A stretch of DNA of 51,930 nt from Marinobacterium weihaiense (GTDB lineage Bacteria > Pseudomonadota > Gammaproteobacteria > Pseudomonadales > Balneatricaceae): NCBI RefSeq assembly GCF_019061305.1, contig NZ_JAHQZT010000019.1, positions 1-51,930 on the forward strand, written 5' to 3'. Below the pieces are notes generated by a model. The model had not been told where the DNA came from, ran no database searches, and worked only from the letters and a program-made list of their open reading frames with translations. Below are positions 1 to 7,906 of this stretch, piece by piece (position 1 is the stretch's first letter; every line of letters begins with the position of its first letter). The position numbers and the translations under genes are program-made.

Positions 1-65
1 AGCGACTGCTGCCCTGGAATGTTGAACTGGAGCGGACTTCAAAAAAAGTGGCGCAGTACAGTTAA
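1..65 (+). CDS. IS66 family transposase TnpC, C-terminal fragment
   Basis: An open frame enters from outside the window (codons in phase with base 3) and stops at the TAA of bases 63-65. The visible peptide starts RLLPWNVELERTSKKVAQYS. The LLPWN block is the hallmark of the IS66 C-terminal element, which usually ends within about 20 residues, as here. Too little is visible to judge whether the transposase is intact. The alternative that this is chance coding is less likely, because the stop is followed by an IS66-like terminal sequence and the neighbouring permease gene is cut exactly there. Confidence 0.7.
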   Translation, partial: RLLPWNVELERTSKKVAQYS

Positions 66-95
66 GGGCAAGTGGGTCGTTTTAACGGCGGTTAC
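1..95 (+). mobile_element. Right end of an IS66-family insertion sequence (partial)
   Basis: The first 65 bases encode a C-terminal peptide with the LLPWN motif typical of the end of IS66 TnpC transposases. A short non-coding stretch follows and ends in GGCGGTTAC. Read from outside, the end begins GTAACCGCC, which agrees with the GTAA-type ends known for the IS66 family. The element lies inside an SLC13 permease gene whose reading frame runs cleanly up to base 96. IS66 elements usually duplicate 8 bp of target; the predicted copy here is bases 96-103 (CGCACTTC). Its partner would be beyond the left edge, so the duplication is not confirmed. Confidence 0.75.
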
Positions 96-757
96 CGCAC
101 TTCAGTGATGTAAGCGCCTGTGTCAAAACCATCGCTGCCCGGCTGGTGGCGCGCCGGGACCAGGCGCCAGCCGGGCAGGGTGATGAACAGGATACAGACC
201 AGGGCAACCGACAGGCCCACGGCGGTGAAATCGAACATGCTGAAGTGCTGGCCGAGGCTGTCATGGCGAAATCCGGACACAATCAGGTTGGGCGGTGTGC
301 CGATCAGTGTGGTCATGCCCCCCAGAATAGTGCCGAAGGATAGTGGCATCAGTACCTGTCCGGGTGTCAGCCCAAGGCGGCTGGCCAGTTGAACCGCAAC
401 CGGCATCAGCAGCGCCATGGCTCCTACATTGTTCATGAAACCCGACAGGAAGGCCCCCAGCCCGGTCAAGGCGGCCAGACTGAGTGTGGTGCCGGCCTCT
501 TTGGGCAGCACCTGACGGACGAGAATATCAACGGCGCCGGACACTTGCAGGCTGCGGCTGAGGACGAGCACGCAGGCCACGGTCACGACCGCAGGATGGG
601 CAAAACCGGTGAAGGCGTCTTCGGCATCAATCAGGCCACCCAGTACACAGGCCAGCAGTGCACCACCGGCCACCATGTCATGACGCCATCGCCCCCAGAT
701 GAACAGCACCAAGGTGGCGAGCAGAATGAGCATGATCAGCAGCTGGTTGTAATCCAT
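92..757 (-). pseudogene. SLC13-family anion permease, N-terminal half, cut by an IS66 element
   Basis: The 221-residue product has five or more hydrophobic segments and the SLC13/DASS signature: an asparagine-rich turn (SGFMNNVGAMALLMP, about residues 108-122) and GGMTTLIGTPPN (about 147-158). Family members of this type are near 590 residues and continue with a TrkA-C (RCK) region that begins right after a TEVR-like sequence. Here the frame reaches TEVR and then meets a stop inside the insertion sequence. Bases 96-757 are native gene; 92-94 is a stop supplied by the element. The rest of the gene, if retained, would lie on the far side of the insertion. The predicted product would lack half of the transport core and is probably non-functional. 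The natural substrate (sulfate, dicarboxylate or other anion) cannot be told. Confidence 0.8.
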
Positions 758-837
758 TATCCGTGTCTCGCAGGCTAAGACGTGCCATGAGGCACGTATG
801 TTCTCAGGTTAGCACAGCGGGCGTGCGGTTCCGGGGG

Positions 838-1764
838 TCAACAGGCGCCATTGTGAACGTTTGGGCGCAGCCAGGCCCGCACGGCGGGCCAGCGGTTGAC
901 CAGCATCGCCATGAAGATCAGAGCGCAGCCGCTGAACTGAAGGGCTGTCATCGATTCACCCAGCCAGAGGGCGGCAAAGAGTGCGGTCCAGACCGGCTCC
1001 AAAGTCATGATAATGGCGGTATGGCTGGGTGGAGCCAGGCTCTGGCCACGGGTTTGCAACAGAAAGCGCAGGCTGGTGGCAATCAGTGCACTGGCAATCA
1101 CCCAGCCCCAGATATTGGCCGGCTGGCTGAATGTCCATTCTTCCAGTACCAGCGAACACAGCCCCGTGACCAGACCGGTCACCAGCAACTGTACGGCGGT
1201 CAGCGGCAATACCGGCAGGCGTGCCGCAGCGCGGCTGTTGAGGATGAACATCAGGGCGATGAACAGCGCCGACAGCAGGAAGAATATTTCGGCCAGGCCG
1301 AGGTGGAACTCGCTGTCCAGCGACAGGCAGGCCAGCCCGGCGATAACAAAGGGAATCGACATAAATACGAACGGGCCAGGCCGGTCGCCGAACAGCAGGC
1401 TGATCAGCGGCACCATGACCACGCCCAGGCTGGTGAGAAAGGCGCCAACCCCCACATGCGTGGCCATTTCCAAGCCCAGGATCCAGAAGCTCATGGCGAT
1501 TCCGAACAACAGACCCACCCATCCGGCGCTGAGCCATTGCCGGCGGGTAAAGGCGCGCATGGCCGACCAGCCGATCAGGGCCAGGATCAGTCCGGCGCTG
1601 ATGAAGCGCAGAGCCATGAACAGTAATGGCGCCAGCCCCTGAACCGCCTCGCGGGAAAAAATCCAGCCGGCGGCCGCCAGCAGTGTGGTCAACAGCAGAA
1701 GCAGATCGGCTTTGTGATGTGTGGACAAGAGCGGCATCCTTTCCGGTGTGCTGGCAGGCATCAT
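838..1764 (-). CDS. EamA/DMT family transporter
   Basis: This 308-residue protein has about ten hydrophobic segments in two repeated halves, the layout of the drug/metabolite transporter superfamily (two EamA domains). Typical features are the early ALRFISAGLIL segment near residue 50 and the ALLFALWLGE-like second-half motif near residue 260 (TALFAALWLGES). It probably exports a small metabolite or amino acid across the inner membrane; the substrate cannot be read from sequence. The longest frame starts at 1764. An internal ATG at 1737, nine codons in, gives a cleaner N terminus and has GGA about eight bases upstream, so the true start is uncertain. It stands alone, downstream of and in the same direction as the GGDEF-EAL gene. 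Confidence 0.85.
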   Translation of the reverse strand: MMPASTPERMPLLSTHHKADLLLLLTTLLAAAGWIFSREAVQGLAPLLFMALRFISAGLILALIGWSAMRAFTRRQWLSAGWVGLLFGIAMSFWILGLEMATHVGVGAFLTSLGVVMVPLISLLFGDRPGPFVFMSIPFVIAGLACLSLDSEFHLGLAEIFFLLSALFIALMFILNSRAAARLPVLPLTAVQLLVTGLVTGLCSLVLEEWTFSQPANIWGWVIASALIATSLRFLLQTRGQSLAPPSHTAIIMTLEPVWTALFAALWLGESMTALQFSGCALIFMAMLVNRWPAVRAWLRPNVHNGAC

Positions 1765-1807
1765 GACAAACGGCCATGTTAACAGATGGCAGCGCCGGAC
1801 GGTCCCC

Positions 1808-1828
1808 GGGCCTGCATGAATCAGGCCC
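1808..1828. other. Hairpin between the EamA gene and the GGDEF-EAL gene
   Basis: The arms GGGCCTG and CAGGCCC (7 bp, perfect) enclose a 7-nt loop just past the stop codon of the GGDEF-EAL gene. There is no T tract on either strand, so it is at best a weak or factor-assisted termination site or an RNA-stability element. Confidence 0.35.
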
Positions 1829-1866
1829 GAAGCGGAGGCCGGTTACCCGGTGGAGCGGCCGGGGGC

Positions 1867-4155
1867 TTACAGCGGCAGCGGTTGCGGTGCTGCGCCGCTG
1901 AGGCGCTCGCGGATGGCAGCCAGGGTTTCCGGGCGGCTGAAGTAGTAGCCCTGGAAACGGCGGCAGCCCATTGCGATCAGGCGGTCGGTCTGGTCTTTCA
2001 GTTCGACCCCTTCCACCACCACGTGCATATTGTGGCTACGGGCGATGTAGATGATGCTCTGAATCATGTTGGCGGCGCGTTCGTCCTCAAGCAGACTGTC
2101 GACGAAACTCTTGTCGATCTTGAGCTCATCCAGCGGCAGCCGGCGCAGCAGGCTGAGGGAGGAATAGCCGGTACCGAAGTCATCCATCGACAGGCGGATG
2201 CCCTGCTGGTGCAGGCGCTCGATGGTTTCAATGACCTGCTCTACGTTGTGCATCACCAGCGTTTCGGTGATCTCCAGCACCAGCTCCTGAGGTGGTACCT
2301 GATATCGCTCGAGCACGTTCAACACCTCCTCGACAAAACCGGGCTGCTCAAACTGGATCACGGAAATATTGATGCCCAAATCCAAGCGGATACCCAAAGC
2401 CTGGCGCAGCTCGCTGTATTCACGCAGGCTGGTATCCAGTACAAACTGCCCCAGGCTGTTCATCAGACCGCTTTGCTCGGCAATGGCGACAAACTCGGCA
2501 GGAGACACGAATCCGAGTTCGTCGTCTTCCCAGCGCACCAGTGCTTCCATACCCATCATGCGTCCTTGCTCATCCATCTGCGGCTGATACATCATGTACA
2601 GGCCACCGTTGACCAGCGCCAGGCGCAGGCGTTCTTCGATCGTCAAGCGCCGCAGATAGGTCATTTCCATCTCGGAACGATAGAGGCTGACACAAGCACG
2701 GTTCTGTTTGGCCTTGTACAGCGCCAGGTGTGCGCTGCGCAGCAGCTTGCTGCTGGAATCGCCATGGTCAGGGTAGGTGGCAATGCCTATGCTGGCGCTG
2801 ATCTGCAGCTGCAACCGTCCCACCTGAAAGCTGTCGGTCAGGGCTTCAGCCAGACTGTGGCAAGCGGGCTCGAGGCGCTCCAGACGGGTGTTGGGGGTAA
2901 TGATGACAAACTCGTCACCACCCAAGCGTGCCAGGGTGTCATCCGGGTCCAGCAGTTCTTGCAGGCGTCGACTGAATTCGACCAGCGTGGCATCACCGGT
3001 CTCTTGGCCGTAACGGTCGTTGATGCCCTGAAAGTTGTTGATATTGATGACCACCAGCCCGAAAGACTGGCGCTTGCGCATCCGCTGAGCCAAATGATTG
3101 AGCAGGCCGGAACGGTTGAGACGACCGGTCAGGTCGTCATGCGTGGAGTGATACAGCAGCTCTTCATTGCGCTGTCGCCCAGCCTGGTCAATGACCCGGC
3201 ATAGCAGCAGAAGTACGCTGCTGATGCTGATGAAGACCAGTGCATACTGGATTGCCAGAGTACTGAAGGTTTGCCAGGCCGGTGTCAGGCGGGTCTCGGA
3301 TATGACCCACAACTGATAGCGGGGGTTGAATACGGCGGCGGTCAGAAAGGACTCACCGTGCCGTTCGTTGAGCACGCTGACAGCTGATTCAATCAGCTTA
3401 ACCTGCTCCACCGGCATGCCCAGCTGGGTTTCCAGGTCACGACGATTGCTTTCGATCTGTAGTGGAGGAATCTGGATCTTCGAGTAGTCGGCCGCGGTTA
3501 CGCCCTCGGCGGACATGAACTGCATGTAACCATCGGCTTCACGGAACAGCATGACACTGTCATGAGAACCTTCATGCAAGCGCTCATCCAGCACAGTGCC
3601 GCCGGAGCCGATACGCAAGCCTGCTGTCATGACCGCGACGACCGCGCCCTGTTCGTTACGCAGTGCCTTGCGAATGGGCAGGACCCAGGTGTCAAGCGCC
3701 GGAACACGGTAGGTTCGCCCCAAAACCATGGCATCCGAGTCCAGTGTCTGCTGAAAGCTCTCGGCGGTGCTGGGATGGGTGAGCAGGTTGGGCAGTCGTT
3801 CCATGTCCATGTTGGAACTGACGCGCAGCAGGGAGCCATCGGGGCTGGCCAGGCCAAACGCCACCAGGGCTTGATCAACCGACAACACGCTGTCCAGCAG
3901 GGGCACTTGGCGACTGGCTTCCAGGTTCAGGCTATCGTCCAGCAGCTCACGGCCAACGACATCCAGTACCAACTCTTGGGTGCGCAGCAGGCTGTCCACC
4001 GCCTGGGCCACCAGTTCGACCCGGTTCTCATGGTGCGTTCTCTGGTATTGCAGAATGGATTGCCAGCGGTGATAGAGAATCACGCTGAGCAGGATCAGGC
4101 CGCCGATGAAAATCAGCCAGAACAGCGTCCACAAGTTACGCCTGAATACGGCCAC
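1867..4155 (-). CDS. Membrane-bound GGDEF-EAL c-di-GMP protein, probably a phosphodiesterase
   Basis: This is a 762-residue inner-membrane signalling protein. A transmembrane helix (about 9-30) and a second (about 301-320) flank a periplasmic sensor region of about 270 residues. GGDEF (about 335-490) and EAL (about 505-755) domains follow. The EAL domain keeps its catalytic set: E537-A538-L539, N596, E628, D658-D659, K679, E715 and Q735. The GGDEF signature is intact (412-416), but the upstream metal-binding aspartate position is Asn (NINNF, N371 and N373) and there is no RxxD inhibitory site. I infer c-di-GMP hydrolysis, with GGDEF perhaps only binding GTP as an allosteric domain. A LuxR-type gene lies 220 bp upstream in the same direction. 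Confidence 0.92.
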   Translation of the reverse strand: MAVFRRNLWTLFWLIFIGGLILLSVILYHRWQSILQYQRTHHENRVELVAQAVDSLLRTQELVLDVVGRELLDDSLNLEASRQVPLLDSVLSVDQALVAFGLASPDGSLLRVSSNMDMERLPNLLTHPSTAESFQQTLDSDAMVLGRTYRVPALDTWVLPIRKALRNEQGAVVAVMTAGLRIGSGGTVLDERLHEGSHDSVMLFREADGYMQFMSAEGVTAADYSKIQIPPLQIESNRRDLETQLGMPVEQVKLIESAVSVLNERHGESFLTAAVFNPRYQLWVISETRLTPAWQTFSTLAIQYALVFISISSVLLLLCRVIDQAGRQRNEELLYHSTHDDLTGRLNRSGLLNHLAQRMRKRQSFGLVVININNFQGINDRYGQETGDATLVEFSRRLQELLDPDDTLARLGGDEFVIITPNTRLERLEPACHSLAEALTDSFQVGRLQLQISASIGIATYPDHGDSSSKLLRSAHLALYKAKQNRACVSLYRSEMEMTYLRRLTIEERLRLALVNGGLYMMYQPQMDEQGRMMGMEALVRWEDDELGFVSPAEFVAIAEQSGLMNSLGQFVLDTSLREYSELRQALGIRLDLGINISVIQFEQPGFVEEVLNVLERYQVPPQELVLEITETLVMHNVEQVIETIERLHQQGIRLSMDDFGTGYSSLSLLRRLPLDELKIDKSFVDSLLEDERAANMIQSIIYIARSHNMHVVVEGVELKDQTDRLIAMGCRRFQGYYFSRPETLAAIRERLSGAAPQPLPL

Positions 4156-4375
4156 CGAAGCCCCCTGTTAATCCTTGTGCCGAATACCCGATATCTGCGG
4201 ACATGAAGGCGACTGCGTTGCCCGCTTGGGTTCAATTCCCGTTTTTTTGGAGGGAACCGGAGTGAAGCAAAGTCGGTATCATGACCGTACGAGCTAATAT
4301 GACCACAACTGGCGGCCAAAGCCAATTGTTATAGCCTAAATATCTATTGACCCTGGGGGTTATATTAAACGAGGC
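4156..4375. other. Intergenic region, LuxR gene to GGDEF-EAL gene
   Basis: This is a 220-bp gap between two genes on the minus strand. I see no convincing terminator after the LuxR gene. A run of seven T (plus strand, near 4241) and an AT-rich block near 4335-4370 stand out, but no clear promoter boxes could be assigned. Confidence 0.3.
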
Positions 4376-5131
4376 TCAGGAGCACAGGGCAAACAGCTGA
4401 GCACGGCTGGAGATACCAAGCTTTTCATAGGCGCGTTTGCGATAGGTGATGACGCTGCTGACGGCTATTGCCAGCTCGGCGGCAATGACTTCGTTCTTCT
4501 TGCCGCGCAGGACGGCGCGGCACACTTCCCGCTCGCGCTCGGACAAAAACGCCAGCGGGCCTTCCTGGCGCAGATGGCTGTTCAGTTCGAAGTGCTTGCT
4601 GACCAGAATGCTGATCAGTGCACAGATGCTGCGGTTGAACGCGGGGTCGTCAAAGCGGCGGTCGAATCCGGGGGCGCGATGGTACAGGTTGATATAGTAG
4701 TTGCCATGCCCTGTGCCGCGAATGATGGCGGTCTTGTCGGTAAACCCGGGGGTTTCGAAGAACGCCTGACGGTAATGCAGGCCCATGCTGTCGCTGACCG
4801 AGTTGAAGCGCACGACTTCCACGTCACCTGTGGCAATGGTCTTGAGCCGTTTGAAATTGGGATCCTGCAGGTAGTGCCGTTCGCCGACGTAGGCTTCAGC
4901 CAGGCGCTTGCCCGAGGCGGCACGAACAAAGTCCTTGTAGATCAGGGTGGAAACCTGCTGGCCGTCGTCACAGTAGAACACCATGCATTGGTCGATACCG
5001 AACTCGCGCTGCAGCCAGTCTAGAAAGCCGTCGTAGAAGCCGGTTGTCCCCAGTTGCTCCAGCACGTTCAGAACCTGTTCGGAAGGGGTCCAGTCAGACA
5101 TCGGGGCGGTATGTGTATGCAGTGCGGGCAT
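4376..5131 (-). CDS. LuxR-family transcriptional regulator (solo)
   Basis: The product is 251 residues, with a C-terminal LuxR-type helix-turn-helix (about 190-250, starting LSEREREVC and ending with the YRKRAYEKLGISSRAQ recognition region). The N-terminal 180 residues resemble the size and fold class of a ligand-binding (autoinducer-type or GAF/PAS-like) domain, but I cannot confirm acyl-homoserine-lactone contact residues, and no luxI-type synthase is in the window. The start at 5131 is preceded by TGGAG eight bases upstream; an in-frame ATG ten codons later is possible. It sits between the c-di-GMP gene and hpaC, so it could act on either or neither. Confidence 0.85.
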   Translation of the reverse strand: MPALHTHTAPMSDWTPSEQVLNVLEQLGTTGFYDGFLDWLQREFGIDQCMVFYCDDGQQVSTLIYKDFVRAASGKRLAEAYVGERHYLQDPNFKRLKTIATGDVEVVRFNSVSDSMGLHYRQAFFETPGFTDKTAIIRGTGHGNYYINLYHRAPGFDRRFDDPAFNRSICALISILVSKHFELNSHLRQEGPLAFLSEREREVCRAVLRGKKNEVIAAELAIAVSSVITYRKRAYEKLGISSRAQLFALCS

Positions 5132-5414
5132 GCGATCTCCAGTTGTTACCCACAGGTGATCTCAGGGCATGGATAACAGCATTATAACCCGGGAATGCCG
5201 CGCTTTTGTGCTCTCGGTCGCTGGTCATGATCAGAGGGTCACCCGGGCAGGCGTCGCGGGGCGGGGGCTGCAGGCTGCAGAGTCGTGGACTGACAAGGAA
5301 ACGCAAGTAGGGGCCGGGATACCTTGGGTCCTGCACCGCCGTCTCTTTCGGTACAGGAGGTATCCCGGGTGACCGGCCGGTGAAGGCCGATCTAGTTGGA
5401 AGCGGAGTGGCTGA
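5132..5414. other. Intergenic region with a long inverted repeat, downstream of hpaC
   Basis: This gap of about 280 bp contains a perfect 10-bp inverted repeat: CCGGGATACC at 5314-5323 and GGTATCCCGG at 5359-5368, separated by 35 bases. A smaller GGCC...GGCC hairpin lies beside it, toward hpaC. This probably marks the end of the hpaB-hpaC transcript (structure or processing site), since it follows the hpaC stop on the minus strand. There is no T tract. Confidence 0.45.
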
Positions 5415-6353
5415 TCAGCGGGCAGCCAGGGTGCCGAGCACCTTCTTGAAGGTAGCCAGCTCGTCTTCACTGAAGTCGCTGAACATCTTCTGCTGTTCTT
5501 CTTCGGCAATGCGCCACAGGGCATCCGCCTGCTCGATCCCCTTTTCGGTGATCGCGTAGCAGTCGTTTTCCAGTGCTACCAGGCCCTTGCGCTGCAGGAT
5601 TTCGGCGGCTTCTGCCACTTCGATCTCAGGCATGTTGACCTCTTTGAGCAGGTCTTTCAGGCTCAGGTTGGGGGTCTGCTGCAGTACCATCAGCATGCGT
5701 GCTTCGCTGGTGCGCAGGCCGGTGGACAGCTGCTGCGGTGAGTAGTCGGCCTGGTAGCTGCGAACCGCCTGGGTCATCAGGTAGTACAGGTTGTCGTTCA
5801 GGCGGCTTTCCAGTTTTTCAACGGCAGCCGGCTGATCGTCGCGCTTGGCCGGGAAGCGGGAATGCGGCATGACCACGGAGTAGCTGCCCTGGTGATAGAC
5901 CAGCGGTGCACGGCCGGAATCTTCGAACGCTACAACCTTGCCGATCAGAATCCAGTGGTCGCCACCGTCAACGGTTTCATAAGCTTCACACTGGAAGCAG
6001 GCCGCGGTGTCGTTCAGCAGCGGGGCGCCGCCGAAGCCTTCCTGGTAGTCCACGCCGGCGAACTTGTCGTCGCTCGGACGGGCAAAGTGGTTGGATACGT
6101 CGATCTGGTCAGCAGCCAGAATGTTGACGGCGAAGTGGCTGGCCTGCTGGAAGATCTGGTAGCTGCCGGAGCGTTTGTCGATGCTCCACAGAATCAGCGC
6201 CGGGTCCAGAGACACGGAGTTGAAGCTGTTGGCGGTCACACCGGTCTTTTCACCGGACGGCGTGGTCGCCGTGATCACGGTGATACCGGTGGCGAAGTTG
6301 CCCAGTGCACGACGGAAGGCTTTGGGGTCGAATTCAGTGACTTGATTGCTCAT
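5415..6353 (-). CDS. hpaC: 4-hydroxyphenylacetate 3-monooxygenase, flavin reductase component with MarR-like tail
   Basis: This 312-residue protein should reduce FMN with NADH and pass it to the HpaB-type oxygenase. Residues about 10-165 form a flavin-reductase-like domain (GNFATGITVIT near 18-28, then NSFNSVSLDPALI; GGDHWILIGKV near 130). Residues about 185-312 form a MarR-like winged helix. This two-domain layout and length are those of the C1 component of Acinetobacter HPA hydroxylase, in which the tail binds 4-hydroxyphenylacetate and stimulates the reductase. Short HpaC proteins of enteric bacteria (about 170 residues) lack it. It lies 162 bp downstream of the oxygenase gene, separated by a run of hairpins. 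Confidence 0.92.
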   Translation of the reverse strand: MSNQVTEFDPKAFRRALGNFATGITVITATTPSGEKTGVTANSFNSVSLDPALILWSIDKRSGSYQIFQQASHFAVNILAADQIDVSNHFARPSDDKFAGVDYQEGFGGAPLLNDTAACFQCEAYETVDGGDHWILIGKVVAFEDSGRAPLVYHQGSYSVVMPHSRFPAKRDDQPAAVEKLESRLNDNLYYLMTQAVRSYQADYSPQQLSTGLRTSEARMLMVLQQTPNLSLKDLLKEVNMPEIEVAEAAEILQRKGLVALENDCYAITEKGIEQADALWRIAEEEQQKMFSDFSEDELATFKKVLGTLAAR

Positions 6354-6413
6354 ATCAGTACCTGGAAAATTGAGTTCTTATGGTTGTACCAAGACCGTTG
6401 GGACATGGGTAAA

Positions 6414-6500
6414 ACAGACGCAAGTGCGTCTGTCGGTCCGGGTCACAGTCCCCGTAAAGCGGGGACGGGCGCACACCTTGGGTGTACGCCCGGGACATGC
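6414..6500. promoter_or_regulatory. Four consecutive hairpins between hpaB and hpaC
   Basis: Within the 162-bp gap there are, in order on the plus strand: ACAGACGCA/TGCGTCTGT (6414-6433, 9-bp arms); GTCCCCG/CGGGGAC (6448-6466, 7 bp); GGGCGCACACC/GGTGTACGCCC (6467-6491, one mismatch in 11); and GGACA/TGTCC (about 6493-6507). None has a T tract on the transcribed (minus) strand. Such a stack between cotranscribed genes fits mRNA processing or protection that sets the oxygenase-to-reductase ratio. That function is inferred. Confidence 0.6.
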
Positions 6501-6515
6501 CGTGTCCAGGCAGGA

Positions 6516-7685
6516 TCAGAGCAGGGCGGGATCCGGCTCCAGACCCAGCAGTTCGCGGCCGATGATCTGGGCGCAAACGTCATAGTCGGTGTAGGCGTGT
6601 GCCGCGGTCATGTTGGATTCACGCCACAGACGCTGGCCTTCGCGGTCGCTGTACCAGTTGGAGGCACCCATAACAGACCACAGACGGTTAACGGCTTCCA
6701 CGCACATCTTGATGGCGTAAGCCTGGTTGGTACGCCAGTGCGCCAGGGTGTAGCGATCCGGGTACTCGTGACGCTCGCCGTATTCCTTGTGCTCGTTCCA
6801 GGTCTTTTCCAGGTAGGCACGTGCTGCGCACACCTGCTGGTAGGACTCGGCGATGCGCAGGATCGGCGGTACGGATTCCTTCACGTTGGCACCGGTGTAA
6901 GCACGTACACGGTTCTGGGTGATTTCCTTGTAAACATCAATCATGCGCTCGGCAACACCCAGGCTCATGGCCGCGAAGCCACAGGCGAAGTACGGACGAT
7001 ACGGAGTGTGGTAGATCTTGCTGTCTGGATACAGGGAGCGACCGACGTGACGGCCTTCCATCATGTCCTTGGCGGCCTGGATGCGGTGCTCGGGTACGAA
7101 CACGCCCTTGATGCTGGCAGTCTTGGTGCCGCTGCCGCACATGCCAGCAGAGTGCCAGTCGTCGATGATGGTGAAGTCTTTCTTCGGAATCACCGCGAAG
7201 CTGTAGATCTTCTCGCCTTCGTCGTTGAAGCGGTTGAAGCCGACGATGATCCACTGGGCGTGGTCGACACCAGAGCTCCACTTCATGTCGCCAGTGAAGA
7301 TGATACCGCCTTCTACTTCTTCATGCTTGCCGAACGGTGCGATGGAGCTGGACGCAACCACATCCGGGTTTTCGCCCCAGAACTCGTCCTGAGCTTCTTT
7401 GCTGAACATGGACATCTGATGATTGTGCGTGCACAGCAGGCTGTAGGCCCAGGCTGTGGAGCAGCAGGCACCGGCCAGTGCCGCGATGCATTCGGTGAAC
7501 TCCGGCAGGCTCATTTCCAGGCCGCCGTAGGCCTTCGGCAGGAAGGCGCGGTTCAGACCGATGCCGTGCAGCATATCAATGTTTTCCTGCGGTACTTTGC
7601 GCAGCTCTTCCGCCTTGCTGGCGTTGGCGCGGATAGCCGGTAGGATCTCTTTGAGTTTCTCAAGCATCGGATTATGCATAGTCAT
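6516..7685 (-). CDS. hpaB: 4-hydroxyphenylacetate 3-monooxygenase, oxygenase component (C2 type)
   Basis: The product is 389 residues with the acyl-CoA-dehydrogenase-like fold of two-component flavin monooxygenases. Recognisable stretches are RAFLPKAYGGLEMSLPEF (about 46-63), FGKHEEVEGG (about 118-127), MKWSSGVDHAQW (about 134-145) and DDWHSAGMCGSGT near 180. This is the Acinetobacter C2 type, not the unrelated enteric HpaB family. It uses reduced flavin and O2 to convert 4-hydroxyphenylacetate to 3,4-dihydroxyphenylacetate in the cytoplasm. It is the first gene of the hpaB-hpaC unit. The start at 7685 is preceded by a purine-rich stretch; ATG at 7679 is an alternative. The upstream region lacks the HpaR palindrome found elsewhere in the cluster. 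Confidence 0.92.
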   Translation of the reverse strand: MTMHNPMLEKLKEILPAIRANASKAEELRKVPQENIDMLHGIGLNRAFLPKAYGGLEMSLPEFTECIAALAGACCSTAWAYSLLCTHNHQMSMFSKEAQDEFWGENPDVVASSSIAPFGKHEEVEGGIIFTGDMKWSSGVDHAQWIIVGFNRFNDEGEKIYSFAVIPKKDFTIIDDWHSAGMCGSGTKTASIKGVFVPEHRIQAAKDMMEGRHVGRSLYPDSKIYHTPYRPYFACGFAAMSLGVAERMIDVYKEITQNRVRAYTGANVKESVPPILRIAESYQQVCAARAYLEKTWNEHKEYGERHEYPDRYTLAHWRTNQAYAIKMCVEAVNRLWSVMGASNWYSDREGQRLWRESNMTAAHAYTDYDVCAQIIGRELLGLEPDPALL

Positions 7686-7796
7686 CAGGATCGTCTCTCT
7701 TCTAGTATTCAGAATCAGCCGGGGCGGTCGCTTGGGGAGCTGAGATGACCGGCGCGGCGAAATATTGATCCGCTAGGATTGCACCGATTATGCGGA

Positions 7797-7809
7797 GTAT
7801 CACCGATAC
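7797..7809. promoter_or_regulatory. Palindrome upstream of hpaB, candidate activator site
   Basis: GTATC and GATAC form a 13-bp palindrome with a 3-base centre, about 115 bp upstream of hpaB. It is unrelated to the HpaR-like palindrome. In E. coli the hydroxylase genes are activated by HpaA rather than repressed by HpaR, so this is a candidate site for HpaA or the nearby LuxR protein. This is inference only. Confidence 0.3.
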
Positions 7810-7847
7810 AGGAAATGTAAAAACCTTGTTAAATGTTGCACTTTTCT

Positions 7848-7873
7848 GCAAAACAGCCTGTCCGAGGACAGGC
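7848..7873 (-). terminator. Intrinsic terminator of the Bcr/CflA MFS gene
   Basis: On the minus strand, 33 bp past the MFS stop codon, GCCTGTCC and GGACAGGC (8 bp, perfect; loop of 2) are followed by TGTTTTG. The T run is short but placed correctly. It separates the MFS gene from hpaB. Confidence 0.65.
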
Positions 7874-7906
7874 CTATGCAGGTAAATTGGTTGAATTATA
7901 GTCAGC

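Noticed and set aside
32-103. An apparent 63-base in-frame insertion in the SLC13 gene bounded by two GAAGT(C/G)CG sequences, as if a short duplication with stop codons.
   Set aside because: The bases to the left read as the end of an IS66 transposase in the other direction and finish in an IS66-like end, which explains the stop codons. The second GAAGTCCG lies inside the transposase and is a coincidence.
1786-3204. A 472-codon plus-strand open frame opposite the GGDEF-EAL gene.
   Set aside because: It is antisense to a clear two-domain protein, has no recognisable motif or ribosome-binding site, and is rich in Gln/His as expected from the complement of GC-rich coding DNA.
4228-4248. GGGTTCAATTCCC followed by a T run, resembling the T-arm and 3' end of a tRNA with terminator.
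   Set aside because: No matching acceptor stem, D-arm or anticodon arm is found in the 80 bases before it, and no T-arm stem of proper length can be drawn beyond four pairs.
7818-7840. TTGTTAAATGTTGCA upstream of hpaB as a possible further HpaR-like operator.
   Set aside because: Only a half-site fits; the second half is destroyed and the spacing is one base short. The other six copies are far better.
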